In this document: positions 32,992 to 40,906 of the stretch, piece by piece
Layout of the letters: each line of letters starts with the position of its first letter
Position numbering within the stretch: the first letter of the stretch is position 1
Assembly (NCBI GenBank): GCA_963650485.1
Contig: CAVJLN010000008.1
Location: 7,965-71,964, forward strand
DNA: 64,000 nt
Source: Suilimivivens sp963650485
GTDB taxonomy: Bacteria > Bacillota > Clostridia > Lachnospirales > Lachnospiraceae
Direction of reading: 5' to 3'
The notes under the pieces: model-generated
The model's database searches: none
What the model was told of the DNA's origin: nothing
The model's input: only the letters and a program-made list of their open reading frames with translations
Program-made: the position numbers and the translations under genes

Positions 32992-33928
32992 CCTGACCTT
33001 CCAAAAACATTTTTACCGGTATATAAAGCTTCCTGCCACCCTCATAGCGATAAATGGCACAGAACCGGCCACCGGAACTGTATACCCGGTATTCTTCCTG
33101 ATCCACAGGGAGATTTTTCGGTACTTCTTCGATATTTCCTGCCTCTTCCTTAACAAGAACCTCTGATCGCTTCAACTGGTTTCCGTTAAGCAGTGCCTTC
33201 TGTGCGTCATCGGACACCTGAATTGCGGGAATGGCACGGAACATTTCTTCGACCGGAATGACCGCCTCCTGCAATCTTCCCTGATCGGCAAGCATCTGAA
33301 GTTCAGCCAATGTTTTCGCATCCTTTAACCGGAATTCTCCGACTCTGGCTCGGACAAGGCTCGTCATCACCGCGCCGCACGAAAGGGCCTGTCCCACGTC
33401 ATGGCAAAGCGTCCGGATATAGGTTCCCTTCGAACAGGTAACCCGGATTTCATATTCCGGATGTTCTGCCTTTAACAGCTCCAGCTCATAAATGGTAATG
33501 AGGCGTGCCTTGCGCTCCACTTCCTTTCCTTCTCTTGCAAGCTCGTAAAGCTTCTTCCCGCCCACCTTAAGCGCAGAATACATGGGGGGAACCTGCTGCA
33601 GTTCTCCAACAAAATGAGAAAGCATCTCTTTTACCTGTTCTTCGCAAACATCGACTTCCTTTTCTTCCAGAACCTTTCCGGAAATATCCTGTGTATCTGT
33701 TGTAACTCCCAGCCGGAATCTGGCAATGTATTCCTTGGTCTCACCGGTCAGCATATCGCAGAGCTTCGTTCCGCTTCCTAAACAAACAGGAAGAACCCCC
33801 ACCGCATCCGGATCGAGGGTTCCTGTATGTCCTATCTTCTTCTGCTTACAGATTCCGCGCAGCTTCGCCACTACATCATGGGAAGTGAAGCCCGCTTCTT
33901 TATATACGTTCATTATTCCGTGATACAT
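32969..33928 (-). CDS. truB: tRNA pseudouridine(55) synthase TruB
   Basis: A 319-residue enzyme forming pseudouridine 55 in the T-loop of tRNA. The catalytic aspartate lies in GHTGTLDPDAVGVLPV (about residues 34-49). KGTYIRTLCHDVGQALSCG is another family block around 165-183. The C-terminal PUA-like tail is somewhat longer than in Bacillus and ends in a KLYIPVKMFLEG segment. It lies 19 bases after nrnA and overlaps ribF. Confidence 0.96.
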   Translation of the reverse strand: MYHGIMNVYKEAGFTSHDVVAKLRGICKQKKIGHTGTLDPDAVGVLPVCLGSGTKLCDMLTGETKEYIARFRLGVTTDTQDISGKVLEEKEVDVCEEQVKEMLSHFVGELQQVPPMYSALKVGGKKLYELAREGKEVERKARLITIYELELLKAEHPEYEIRVTCSKGTYIRTLCHDVGQALSCGAVMTSLVRARVGEFRLKDAKTLAELQMLADQGRLQEAVIPVEEMFRAIPAIQVSDDAQKALLNGNQLKRSEVLVKEEAGNIEEVPKNLPVDQEEYRVYSSGGRFCAIYRYEGGRKLYIPVKMFLEGQDGSDADR

Positions 33929-33947
33929 GTTCTTCTCCCAGAATTCG

Positions 33948-34907
33948 TTACACCATTAACTGTTTCTCAATCTGTGCAGACAGATTATTAATAATATCGT
34001 GATATGTACCCTGCATGGTAACTCCTGCAGCACGTACATGCCCGCCGCCGCCGAACATCATGGCAATCTTCGCCACATCAATCTTTCCGTTGGAACGAAG
34101 GCTCACCTTATACTCAAGGGTATTCGTCTGATACATAAAGATCGCGCATTCCACGCCTTTCGTATTGCGGAGCTGGTTCACAATTCCTTCCAGATCATGT
34201 GGTACTGCTTCATAAAAGCTCATGGTACGCTTATCGACCATGCTGACGATGCATCTGCCATCCATAAACTGGATGCTCTCAAGCAGCGCGCGTCCCAGAA
34301 TCTGGTTCTGTACGTAGGTCTTTTCATAGAATGTCTGATCAATGAGCGCCGGAAAATCAAAGCCATAAGAAATCAGATCTGCCGCAATCCGCAGGGTCTC
34401 CGGTGAGGTGTTGGAATACTGGAACACTCCGGTATCATGGATGATTCCGATATACAAGGCCTTAGCAATGGACGGATCCATCGCTTCCTTATCATCGATG
34501 GCCCGGTACACCAGCTCACTTGCAGAGCTTGCCTTCGGATCCATAAAATTCACATCGCCGTCTCCTGAGTTACTCACATGATGATCAATATTGATCTTTT
34601 TACGTGCCGCATCGAAGTACTTCTGTGCTTCTCCGGTACGTTCCCCTGTACTGTCAAGTACGATAAACACATCAAACTGCTCCACCTTTGTTACGAAGTC
34701 GGTGTGAATATCCCCGATTCTGCTGATGCAGGAAAATTCCTCTCCCGGCTGCTCTAAGAATACCTCAATCTGTGCATCCGGACACTTCTTTAACAAATAT
34801 AAATAAAGGCCCATTACCGACCCGATGCAGTCACCATCGGGCCGGATATGTCCGCTGATACCGATGGTTGCGGCATCCTTTACTTCTTCATAAATTTTCA
34901 TATACAT
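33948..34907 (-). CDS. nrnA: DHH-family phosphoesterase, NrnA-like oligoribonuclease/pAp phosphatase
   Basis: A protein of about 319 residues with the DHH domain motifs GHIRPDGDCIGS (near residue 20) and INIDHHVSN (around 92), and a DHHA1 domain with MMFGGGGHVRAAG near the end. NrnA degrades short oligoribonucleotides and 3'-phosphoadenosine 5'-phosphate, and in some species linear dinucleotides. ATGs at 34907 and 34901 share an AAGGACAGG ribosome-binding region; the longer frame to 34961 would overlap rbfA deeply and is rejected. Position between rbfA and truB is standard for Firmicutes. Confidence 0.92.
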   Translation of the reverse strand: MYMKIYEEVKDAATIGISGHIRPDGDCIGSVMGLYLYLLKKCPDAQIEVFLEQPGEEFSCISRIGDIHTDFVTKVEQFDVFIVLDSTGERTGEAQKYFDAARKKINIDHHVSNSGDGDVNFMDPKASSASELVYRAIDDKEAMDPSIAKALYIGIIHDTGVFQYSNTSPETLRIAADLISYGFDFPALIDQTFYEKTYVQNQILGRALLESIQFMDGRCIVSMVDKRTMSFYEAVPHDLEGIVNQLRNTKGVECAIFMYQTNTLEYKVSLRSNGKIDVAKIAMMFGGGGHVRAAGVTMQGTYHDIINNLSAQIEKQLMV

Positions 34908-34917
34908 CCTGTCCTTA

Positions 34918-35313
34918 TTACTCTTGCGATAAAGCTTCGTTTCTGTCTTCCTTCTGTGCATCTGATTTGGCTACTTCATCAATCAGTTTGGACATTCTTA
35001 CGCCATAGGCAATGGACTGATCCACGATAAAGCGGATTTCCGGTGTGTTGCGCAGATTAACTCTTCTGGCAAGTTCTCTGCGGATATAGCCTTCCGCACT
35101 CCTTAAGCCGGCAAGCGTATCCTCTGCCACATGATCATCTCCGTAAACGCTGATCCATGCCTTACATGTTTTCAAATCAGGTGCTACCTCTACAGAGATC
35201 ACGCTCGTTAAGGGACTGATTCTCGGATCCTTAATCTCTCCACGAATGATCTCTGCGAGTTCCTTTTGAACTTCCCCGTTGATCCGGGTATTCTTCATGC
35301 TGTTCTTTCTCAC
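34918..35313 (-). CDS. rbfA: Ribosome-binding factor A
   Basis: A 131-residue KH-fold protein that binds immature 30S subunits. Family blocks are ELAEIIRGEIKDPRISPLTS (residues 19-38) and RVNLRNTPEIRFIVDQSIAYG (split around 85-105). It starts at GTG 35311-35313, overlapping the infB TGA stop as GTGA, with GGAGG nine bases upstream. It ends with a charged tail. Adjacent to infB as usual. Confidence 0.95.
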   Translation of the reverse strand: MRKNSMKNTRINGEVQKELAEIIRGEIKDPRISPLTSVISVEVAPDLKTCKAWISVYGDDHVAEDTLAGLRSAEGYIRRELARRVNLRNTPEIRFIVDQSIAYGVRMSKLIDEVAKSDAQKEDRNEALSQE

Positions 35314-38243
35314 CTGGGAACCTCCACCATAATATATGCCTCTACGATATCCAACTCCTGCATCTGGTCAAAGCCTTCAAATACAAGACCACATTCGTAG
35401 CCGGCCTTTACTTCCTTTACATCGTCCTTAAATCTCTTAAGGGACTGAAGGGCACCTTCATAAATCTGATCTTCCTGTCTTGTGCTTTCATTACGTCTCA
35501 TAATACGCACCTTACAGTCTCTCTGGAAATATCCGTCTAAGACATAAGAACCTGCAATATTACCGATTGCGGACGCACGGAAGATCTGACGAACTTCTGC
35601 ATGCCCGATTACCTTTTCTTCATAAACCGGATCGAGCATTCCCTTCATGGCTGCCTCGATATCCTCAATCGCCTGATAAATGACACGATACAGACGGATA
35701 TCCACACCCTCACGCTCTGCAAATGCCTTGGCCTGTGCATCCGGACGGACATTAAAGCCGATAATAATTGCAGAGGATGCAAAAGCAAGGGAAACATCCG
35801 ATTCATTGATGGCACCTACACCACCGTGAATACATTTTACAACAACTTCTTCATTGGAAAGCTTCAAAAGACTCTGCTTAACAGCTTCCACACTACCCTG
35901 TACATCTGCCTTGACGATCAGGTTCAGTTCCTTTAAGTTACCCTCCTGAATCTGGTTAAACAGGTCATCCAGGGACATTTTCGCCTTGGTCTCTTCGAGC
36001 ATCTTCTCTTTATTCTGTGCCAGATAAGTCTCTGCATAGGACTTGGCAGTCTTATCATTTTCATGGGCAATAAATACTTCACCTGCGCTCGGTACATCCG
36101 ATAATCCAAGGATCTCTACCGGTGTAGAAGGCTTTGCCTCCTTCACACGTCTTCCCTTATCATCGATCATTGCACGTACCTTACCATGGCTTGCACCTGC
36201 GGAAATGAAGTCTCCCACATGTAACGTACCCTTCTGTACCAGTACGGTAGCTACAGGACCGCGTCCCTTGTCAAGCTCTGCTTCAATGACAAGGCCTCTC
36301 GCACGACGGTTCGGGTTTGCCTTTAATTCCATAATTTCAGCCGTAAGAAGTACGGTTTCAAGCAAAGTGCTGATTCCTTCACCGGTCTTGGCAGATACCG
36401 GAACGAATTCGGTGCTTCCGCCCCAGTCAACCGGAATCAGTTCATATTCGGTCATTTCCTGCTTTACACGGTCAATATTCGCGCCCGGCTTATCAATCTT
36501 GTTGACAGCCACAATAATTTCAATACCGGCTGCCTTCGCATGGTTGATTGCTTCTACGGTCTGCGGCATTACACCATCATCTGCGGCAACAACCAGAATC
36601 GCAATATCGGTTGAGTTTGCACCACGCATACGCATGGCGGTAAAAGCTTCATGTCCCGGTGTATCCAGAAACGTAATGGACTGACCTCCTGCATTTACGG
36701 TGTAAGCACCGATGTGCTGGGTAATACCGCCTGCTTCCTTATCCGTTACGTTCGTCTTACGGATTGCATCGAGGAGGGAGGTTTTACCATGATCGACATG
36801 ACCCATAACACAGATAACGGGCGGTCTGCTCACAAGATCCTCTTCCTTCTCTTCGTCCTCCTTTAACAGTTCTTCAATGACATCTACCTTAACTTCCTTT
36901 TCACAAATAATGTCATAGTCAATCGCAATATTCTCCGCATCCTCAAAGGTAATTTCAGAGTTCACGGTTACGATCTGTCCTTGCAGGAACAGCTTTTTAA
37001 TAATGGCAGAAGGCTGCAGCTTCATCTTGTCTGCAAGATCCTTAATCGTCAAGGATTCCGGAATGGTGATAACCTTGATCTGCTCTTCTACAGACTCCTC
37101 TGCCTTCTTCTCCGGCTTAATGAAGCGTCCTGCTTTGTTCTTGTTCTTTAAAGCTGCTTCATCCTCTTCGTACATAAAGTCCTTCTTGGATCTCTTATCC
37201 CTCTCCTGATTGATTCTGCGCTTTTCTTCCTCTCTGCGCTTGTCATCCTTAACCGGCGGGGTATCCTGAGCGAAACTCTTACCCGGCTTTTCATTCCGCT
37301 TAAATCGAGAATCCTGCCCTCCATTGCTTCTCTCACCGCGGTTATTATTGAAATCGCCGCGGTTACGGTTCCCATCACCGCCGTTATTACGGAAATCTCC
37401 CTTGCCATTCTGGTTGTTAAAGCGATTCCCGTTTTCAGGTCTTCGGTTGTTATTCCTCTCTCCCTGATTGTTCTGACCAAATCTCTGATTTCTGTCATTT
37501 CTTTCATTTCTATCGTTTCTTTGATCCCTTCTGTCTCTGTTGTTGGATCTGTTTTCGTTGCGGTTGTCATTTCTGCTTTCCATTTTGTAATCCGGTTTTG
37601 CTGCTCTCTGAGCTGCCTGCTCACGTTCTGTCGCCGCACGCTTTTCTGAAGCCCTAAGCTCTGCTCTTGCTTCATCCATTCTTCTGGAATTCTGCTTAAA
37701 ATCGCTTGTGGAAGTCTCCATCTGGGACGGAGCTGTAAGGGGTCTTATAATCTTATGGGGAACTTCCCTGTTCTGTCCCGGTCTTCCATTGTAATTGTTA
37801 TTTCCCTGACGATTGTTCTGCTGAGGTCTGCGATCCCCCTGGGAACGCTGTCCGGGTATATTACTATTATGCGGATTACTTACAAAAATAATCTTTTTCT
37901 TTTTCACAGGAGCTGCCTGCTTTCCCTCTGCTTTCGGTGCTTCTTTCTGAACCTCTTTCTTTCCTTCATTGGAAGGCTCTGCTTTTGCTTCGGTTTTTAC
38001 TTCTGCCCTAACTTCCGGCTTTGCCTCTGCTTTTACCTCCGGCTTTGCCTCTTTCTTCGCTTCGGGCTTCGCATCTGCTTTCTTTGCATCCCCAAATGCT
38101 TTACGGACCATTTCTGCGGCATCTTCCTCCACAGAGCTCTGTGCTGCTTTTACTTCTATTCCTTTTTCCTGAAGAAATGCAATCACTTCCTTGCTCTGCT
38201 TCTCCAGTTCCTTCGCTAATTCATGCACTTTGATTTTCGACAT
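35310..38243 (-). CDS. infB: Translation initiation factor IF-2, expanded N-terminus
   Basis: A 977-residue GTPase placing initiator tRNA on the 30S subunit. G1 is VMGHVDHGKTSLLDAI (about residue 483) and G3 is FLDTPGHEAFTAMRMRGA. The N-terminal IF2_N module is KVHELAKELEKQSKEVIAFL. Between them is a very long disordered part: an alternating A/K/E/P repeat (about 55-115), then an N/R/G-rich part (about 210-330) with repeated NDRN, NNNR and GDFN blocks. A second IF2_N repeat precedes the G domain. It is some 260 residues longer than Bacillus IF2. Start 38243 has GGAGGT. Confidence 0.96.
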   Translation of the reverse strand: MSKIKVHELAKELEKQSKEVIAFLQEKGIEVKAAQSSVEEDAAEMVRKAFGDAKKADAKPEAKKEAKPEVKAEAKPEVRAEVKTEAKAEPSNEGKKEVQKEAPKAEGKQAAPVKKKKIIFVSNPHNSNIPGQRSQGDRRPQQNNRQGNNNYNGRPGQNREVPHKIIRPLTAPSQMETSTSDFKQNSRRMDEARAELRASEKRAATEREQAAQRAAKPDYKMESRNDNRNENRSNNRDRRDQRNDRNERNDRNQRFGQNNQGERNNNRRPENGNRFNNQNGKGDFRNNGGDGNRNRGDFNNNRGERSNGGQDSRFKRNEKPGKSFAQDTPPVKDDKRREEEKRRINQERDKRSKKDFMYEEDEAALKNKNKAGRFIKPEKKAEESVEEQIKVITIPESLTIKDLADKMKLQPSAIIKKLFLQGQIVTVNSEITFEDAENIAIDYDIICEKEVKVDVIEELLKEDEEKEEDLVSRPPVICVMGHVDHGKTSLLDAIRKTNVTDKEAGGITQHIGAYTVNAGGQSITFLDTPGHEAFTAMRMRGANSTDIAILVVAADDGVMPQTVEAINHAKAAGIEIIVAVNKIDKPGANIDRVKQEMTEYELIPVDWGGSTEFVPVSAKTGEGISTLLETVLLTAEIMELKANPNRRARGLVIEAELDKGRGPVATVLVQKGTLHVGDFISAGASHGKVRAMIDDKGRRVKEAKPSTPVEILGLSDVPSAGEVFIAHENDKTAKSYAETYLAQNKEKMLEETKAKMSLDDLFNQIQEGNLKELNLIVKADVQGSVEAVKQSLLKLSNEEVVVKCIHGGVGAINESDVSLAFASSAIIIGFNVRPDAQAKAFAEREGVDIRLYRVIYQAIEDIEAAMKGMLDPVYEEKVIGHAEVRQIFRASAIGNIAGSYVLDGYFQRDCKVRIMRRNESTRQEDQIYEGALQSLKRFKDDVKEVKAGYECGLVFEGFDQMQELDIVEAYIMVEVPR

Positions 38244-38294
38244 TTATTTACCTCCGTCTTATTCACTCCAAATGAACTCCAAATGATGTTTGTA

Positions 38295-38621
38295 TCATTC
38301 CTGAATTGTCTGCAGATGTTTCATGATGCTGTCGGAAAGCCCCGGATCCGTCACCGCAATGGATGCCCGCATTTCCTTCCCGATTGCTTTTCCAAGCATC
38401 TCCTTTGTCCCTAAGGTATAAATGGGAACCTCATAAAAACTGCATTTATCTGTAAATAACTTCTTCGTGTTCGCGGATGCATCTTCGCTGATGATCACCA
38501 GACATGCGCTCCCGTCCTTTACTGCATTCTCCGTGGAGAATTCGCCGCTTACCAGATTTCTCCCCCTCGCAGCGAGCCCCAGTAAAGACAACACCTTCTT
38601 CATCTGCACAGGATCATTCAT
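38295..38621 (-). CDS. ylxQ: L7Ae/L30e-family ribosomal-like protein YlxQ
   Basis: A protein of about 108 residues of the L7Ae/L30e/S12e fold. Typical are VLSLLGLAARGRNLVSGEF at the N-terminus and the K-turn-binding area around ACLVIISEDASANTKKLF. In Bacillus YlxQ binds RNA; its precise role is unsettled. The ATG at 38621 lies inside the end of ylxR, eight bases overlapping, with AAGGAG ten bases upstream. Part of the nusA-infB operon. Confidence 0.9.
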   Translation of the reverse strand: MNDPVQMKKVLSLLGLAARGRNLVSGEFSTENAVKDGSACLVIISEDASANTKKLFTDKCSFYEVPIYTLGTKEMLGKAIGKEMRASIAVTDPGLSDSIMKHLQTIQE

Positions 38622-38880
38622 TCTCGTCATACTCCTTTTCCAGACTGTCATACACTTCATTTGGAATACTCATTTTGAAAGACCGTTCCAATCCTTTGTT
38701 CTTCCGCGCCTTTTTAAGGCAATCTCTGGAGATACAAAGATATGCGCCTCTTCCATTTTTCTTTCCGGTTAAATCTAATACGATCTCATCCTCCGGTGTT
38801 TTCAGGATGCGCATCATTTCTTTCTTGCTTTTCATTTCACCACATCCCACACACTGTCTTAAGGGAATCTTTTTCGCCAT
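38614..38880 (-). CDS. ylxR: YlxR family RNA-binding protein
   Basis: An 88-residue DUF448 protein. It has the zinc-ligand-like RQCVGCGEMKSKKEMMRI near the start and the family signature KNGRGAYLCISRDCLKKA around residues 40-58. In Bacillus YlxR is nucleoid-associated and affects many genes, while structure suggests RNA binding. It lies between nusA and ylxQ, the usual place. Confidence 0.94.
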   Translation of the reverse strand: MAKKIPLRQCVGCGEMKSKKEMMRILKTPEDEIVLDLTGKKNGRGAYLCISRDCLKKARKNKGLERSFKMSIPNEVYDSLEKEYDENE

Positions 38881-38927
38881 ACCTAACCACCTCGTTACTG
38901 TTCACTCTTGAATCAGATTCTGCAGCC

Positions 38928-40091
38928 TTATTCCTCCTCTGTATCTGCCAGACCTTCTTCTGCCAGATACTCATCGTCCGCATACTCGGCATCCTCATCA
39001 TAATCCTCGTCCTCGTACACATAATCCTCATAGCGGAAGCCCGGCGCATCCTTAGCCTGAGTCTCACTCTTGATGTCAATTTTATATCCGGTCAGTCTGG
39101 CTGCCAGTCTTGCGTTCTGACCTTCCTTACCAATAGCAAGGGATAACTGGTAATCCGGAACAACGACCTTGGCCGTTTTCTCATCCGGATCCGCAAATAC
39201 AGCAACAATCTTTGCAGGAGATAATGCATTCTGGATCAGGTTGCCGGGGTTCTCATCCCAGTTGATAATATCAATCTTCTCTCCGCGGAGCTCATCCACA
39301 ATGGAGTTGACTCTTGCACCATTCATACCGACGCAGGCACCAACGGCATCTACGTTCGGATTGTTGGAGCGGACAGCCATCTTGGTTCTGCTTCCTGCTT
39401 CTCTTGCAATGCTCATAATCTCTACGGTTCCATCCTTAATTTCGGTAACCTCTGCTTCAAACAGACGCTTTACCAGCTCCGGATGGGTACGGCTTACCAG
39501 GATTCTCGGTCCCTTGGAGCCATTCTTTACTTCCAGAATATAAACCTTGATTCGTTCGGTCGGGCGGAAATGCTCTCCCTTTACCATTTCGCTTTCATTT
39601 AAAATACCATCGGCCTTACCTAAGTTTACGCTGATGTTACGTCCGATATATCTCTGTACAATACCGGTAACCACATCTTTTTCTTTGGCATAGTACTGAT
39701 TGTAAATGACATTTCTTTCTTCTTCACGGATCTTCTGTAAAATCACGCTCTTTGCATTCTGGGTTGCGATACGTCCGAATTCCTTGGACTTGATCTCTAC
39801 ATGAATGATGTCGCCCACCTTGGCGGTTGCCTTAATCTTCTGTGCATCCTCTAAGGAAATCTGTAACAGATCATCTTCCACATCATCTGCGGTTTCCACA
39901 ACCTCCTTCTCTGCATAGCAAAGGAAATCACAGGTTTCACGGTCAATCTCTACCTTGATATTGTCTGCTCTGCCAAAATGCTTCTCGCAGGCCGTGTAAA
40001 GGGAATTTTCGATCGACTCAAATAAGGTCTCTTTGCTGATTTCCTTCTCCTTCTCCAAAATATCAAGTGCTTCCATTAATTCTTTGTTCAT
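38928..40091 (-). CDS. nusA: Transcription termination/antitermination factor NusA
   Basis: A 387-residue RNA polymerase factor. It comprises the N-terminal RNAP-binding domain (1-130), an S1 domain (about 135-200), KH1 and KH2 (about 200-345) with GACVGMNGARVNSIVDEL and LAIGKEGQNARLAARLTG. The C-terminus is a short acidic tail rich in D/E/Y, like other Firmicutes and without the extra repeats of Escherichia coli. NusA strengthens pausing and intrinsic termination. That is relevant because a perfect terminator lies in the leader of this operon. RBS AAAGGA upstream of 40091. Confidence 0.97.
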   Translation of the reverse strand: MNKELMEALDILEKEKEISKETLFESIENSLYTACEKHFGRADNIKVEIDRETCDFLCYAEKEVVETADDVEDDLLQISLEDAQKIKATAKVGDIIHVEIKSKEFGRIATQNAKSVILQKIREEERNVIYNQYYAKEKDVVTGIVQRYIGRNISVNLGKADGILNESEMVKGEHFRPTERIKVYILEVKNGSKGPRILVSRTHPELVKRLFEAEVTEIKDGTVEIMSIAREAGSRTKMAVRSNNPNVDAVGACVGMNGARVNSIVDELRGEKIDIINWDENPGNLIQNALSPAKIVAVFADPDEKTAKVVVPDYQLSLAIGKEGQNARLAARLTGYKIDIKSETQAKDAPGFRYEDYVYEDEDYDEDAEYADDEYLAEEGLADTEEE

Positions 40092-40119
40092 TTTCGTATC
40101 CTTTCTGCTTGTATTTGGA

Positions 40120-40587
40120 CTAAAAGTCCAATGCTAATTTTATAACTGCAATATCTTTTCTCTGAAAAACCAGATCCTGACCATCTTCACCGGTTAACGT
40201 CAGTGTTTCATTGTCAAAGGATTTCAGAACTCCTTCAAAATCCTTTGAACCGTTCACCGGCTTAAATGTCTTTAACTCGACATCCATCCCGATGCTCTTT
40301 AAAAGATGCTTCTCCTTCTTTAAGGTTCTGCCAAGTCCCGGGGAACTCACCTCCAGAATATAGGCATCCTCGATGTAATCCTCTGTATCGAGCTGATCGG
40401 AAAGCGCACGGCTCACCGTCTCACATTCCTGAATGTTCACGCCGCCATCCTTGTCAATGTAGCAGCGAAGGTAAAAGTCACTTCCTTCCTTCACATACTC
40501 CACATCGTAGATTTCTACACCGGCAGCCTCCACGATCGGCTTTAACAATTCCTCTGTCCTTGCTTCATAAGACTCTCTCTTTGACAT
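40120..40587 (-). CDS. rimP: Ribosome maturation factor RimP
   Basis: A 155-residue 30S maturation protein. It contains the family blocks VEAAGVEIYDVEYVKEGSDF and LRCYIDKDGGVNIQECE near the N-terminus, and VSSPGLGRTLKKEKH around residues 82-96. The C-terminal SH3-like domain follows. It is the first gene of rimP-nusA-ylxR-ylxQ-infB-rbfA-nrnA-truB-ribF. AAAGGAGG lies just upstream of the start. Before it is a long non-coding leader holding a repeat and a terminator. Confidence 0.95.
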   Translation of the reverse strand: MSKRESYEARTEELLKPIVEAAGVEIYDVEYVKEGSDFYLRCYIDKDGGVNIQECETVSRALSDQLDTEDYIEDAYILEVSSPGLGRTLKKEKHLLKSIGMDVELKTFKPVNGSKDFEGVLKSFDNETLTLTGEDGQDLVFQRKDIAVIKLALDF

Positions 40588-40655
40588 TCTTCCTCCTTTA
40601 AATTCTGTGCCCGCCTTCGGCTCGGCTTCTACATGGTTTTGTACGTTATGCTGTG

Positions 40656-40775
40656 CTCTACTCTACCTGCTGCACTAAACTCATGCGGCGTCTTCGACTT
40701 GCATTCCTTAAGTGCACAGGTATGGTTCGCACTAAGCTCAGCCTTCGCCTTCGGCTCGGCTTCGCTAAGTGCTCT
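40656..40775 (-). repeat. GCACTTAG structured repeat, copy B
   Basis: Second copy of the element at 9777-9895, same orientation and same setting: directly after a terminator and before the ribosome-binding site of a minus-strand gene. The first 44 bases (40732-40775) form the same hairpin with stronger pairing. Helix positions 9-36 and 13-32 of the hairpin are C-G and G-C here but T-A and T-A in copy A. The stretch AAGTGCACAGGTATGG plus the following TTCGCACTAAG is identical in both copies. Confidence 0.75.
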
Positions 40776-40778
40776 ACT

Positions 40779-40811
40779 CAAAAAAACAGTGGACTCGCAA
40801 GTCCACTGTAA
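40779..40811 (-). terminator. Perfect intrinsic terminator upstream of rimP
   Basis: On the minus strand ACAGTGGACT-TGCG-AGTCCACTGT (10 perfect pairs) is followed by seven T. It could end manC transcripts, but it also lies downstream of the only promoter-like sequence seen before rimP and may work as an attenuator of the rimP-nusA operon. Confidence 0.88.
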
Positions 40812-40836
40812 CTGGTAAATCTTTAAAACTATAGTC

Positions 40837-40865
40837 AGCTTAACACTTCTTATAGGGAAATGCAA
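40837..40865 (-). promoter_or_regulatory. Candidate promoter of the rimP-nusA-infB operon
   Basis: On the minus strand TTGCAT (40860-40865), 17 bases, then TAAGCT (40837-40842). The -10 is weak, but spacing is ideal and it lies between the manC stop and the leader terminator. Confidence 0.4.
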
Positions 40866-40906
40866 GGGTTTTTCAAAAATTTCTTTGCTTTTCCGTTTGG
40901 AATTAT

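Larger units (their letters stand above)
40588..40906. other. Long intergenic region/leader between manC and rimP
   Basis: These 319 bases hold no gene. From high to low coordinates they contain a candidate promoter (40837-40865), a perfect intrinsic terminator (40779-40811), a GCACTTAG repeat (40656-40775), a partial extra unit (40612-40629, GCCTTCGGCTCGGCTTC) and the rimP Shine-Dalgarno. A 78-codon open frame reading through the repeat has no ribosome-binding site and is judged accidental. Confidence 0.7.

Noticed and set aside
37148..37675. 175-codon ORF in the infB region
   Set aside because: Alternate frame of the repetitive N/R-rich part of infB on the same strand; no start signal of its own.
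40629..40865. 78-codon minus-strand ORF before rimP
   Set aside because: It only reads through the terminator and the GCACTTAG repeat, lacks a ribosome-binding site, and the other repeat copy is interrupted in the same frame.
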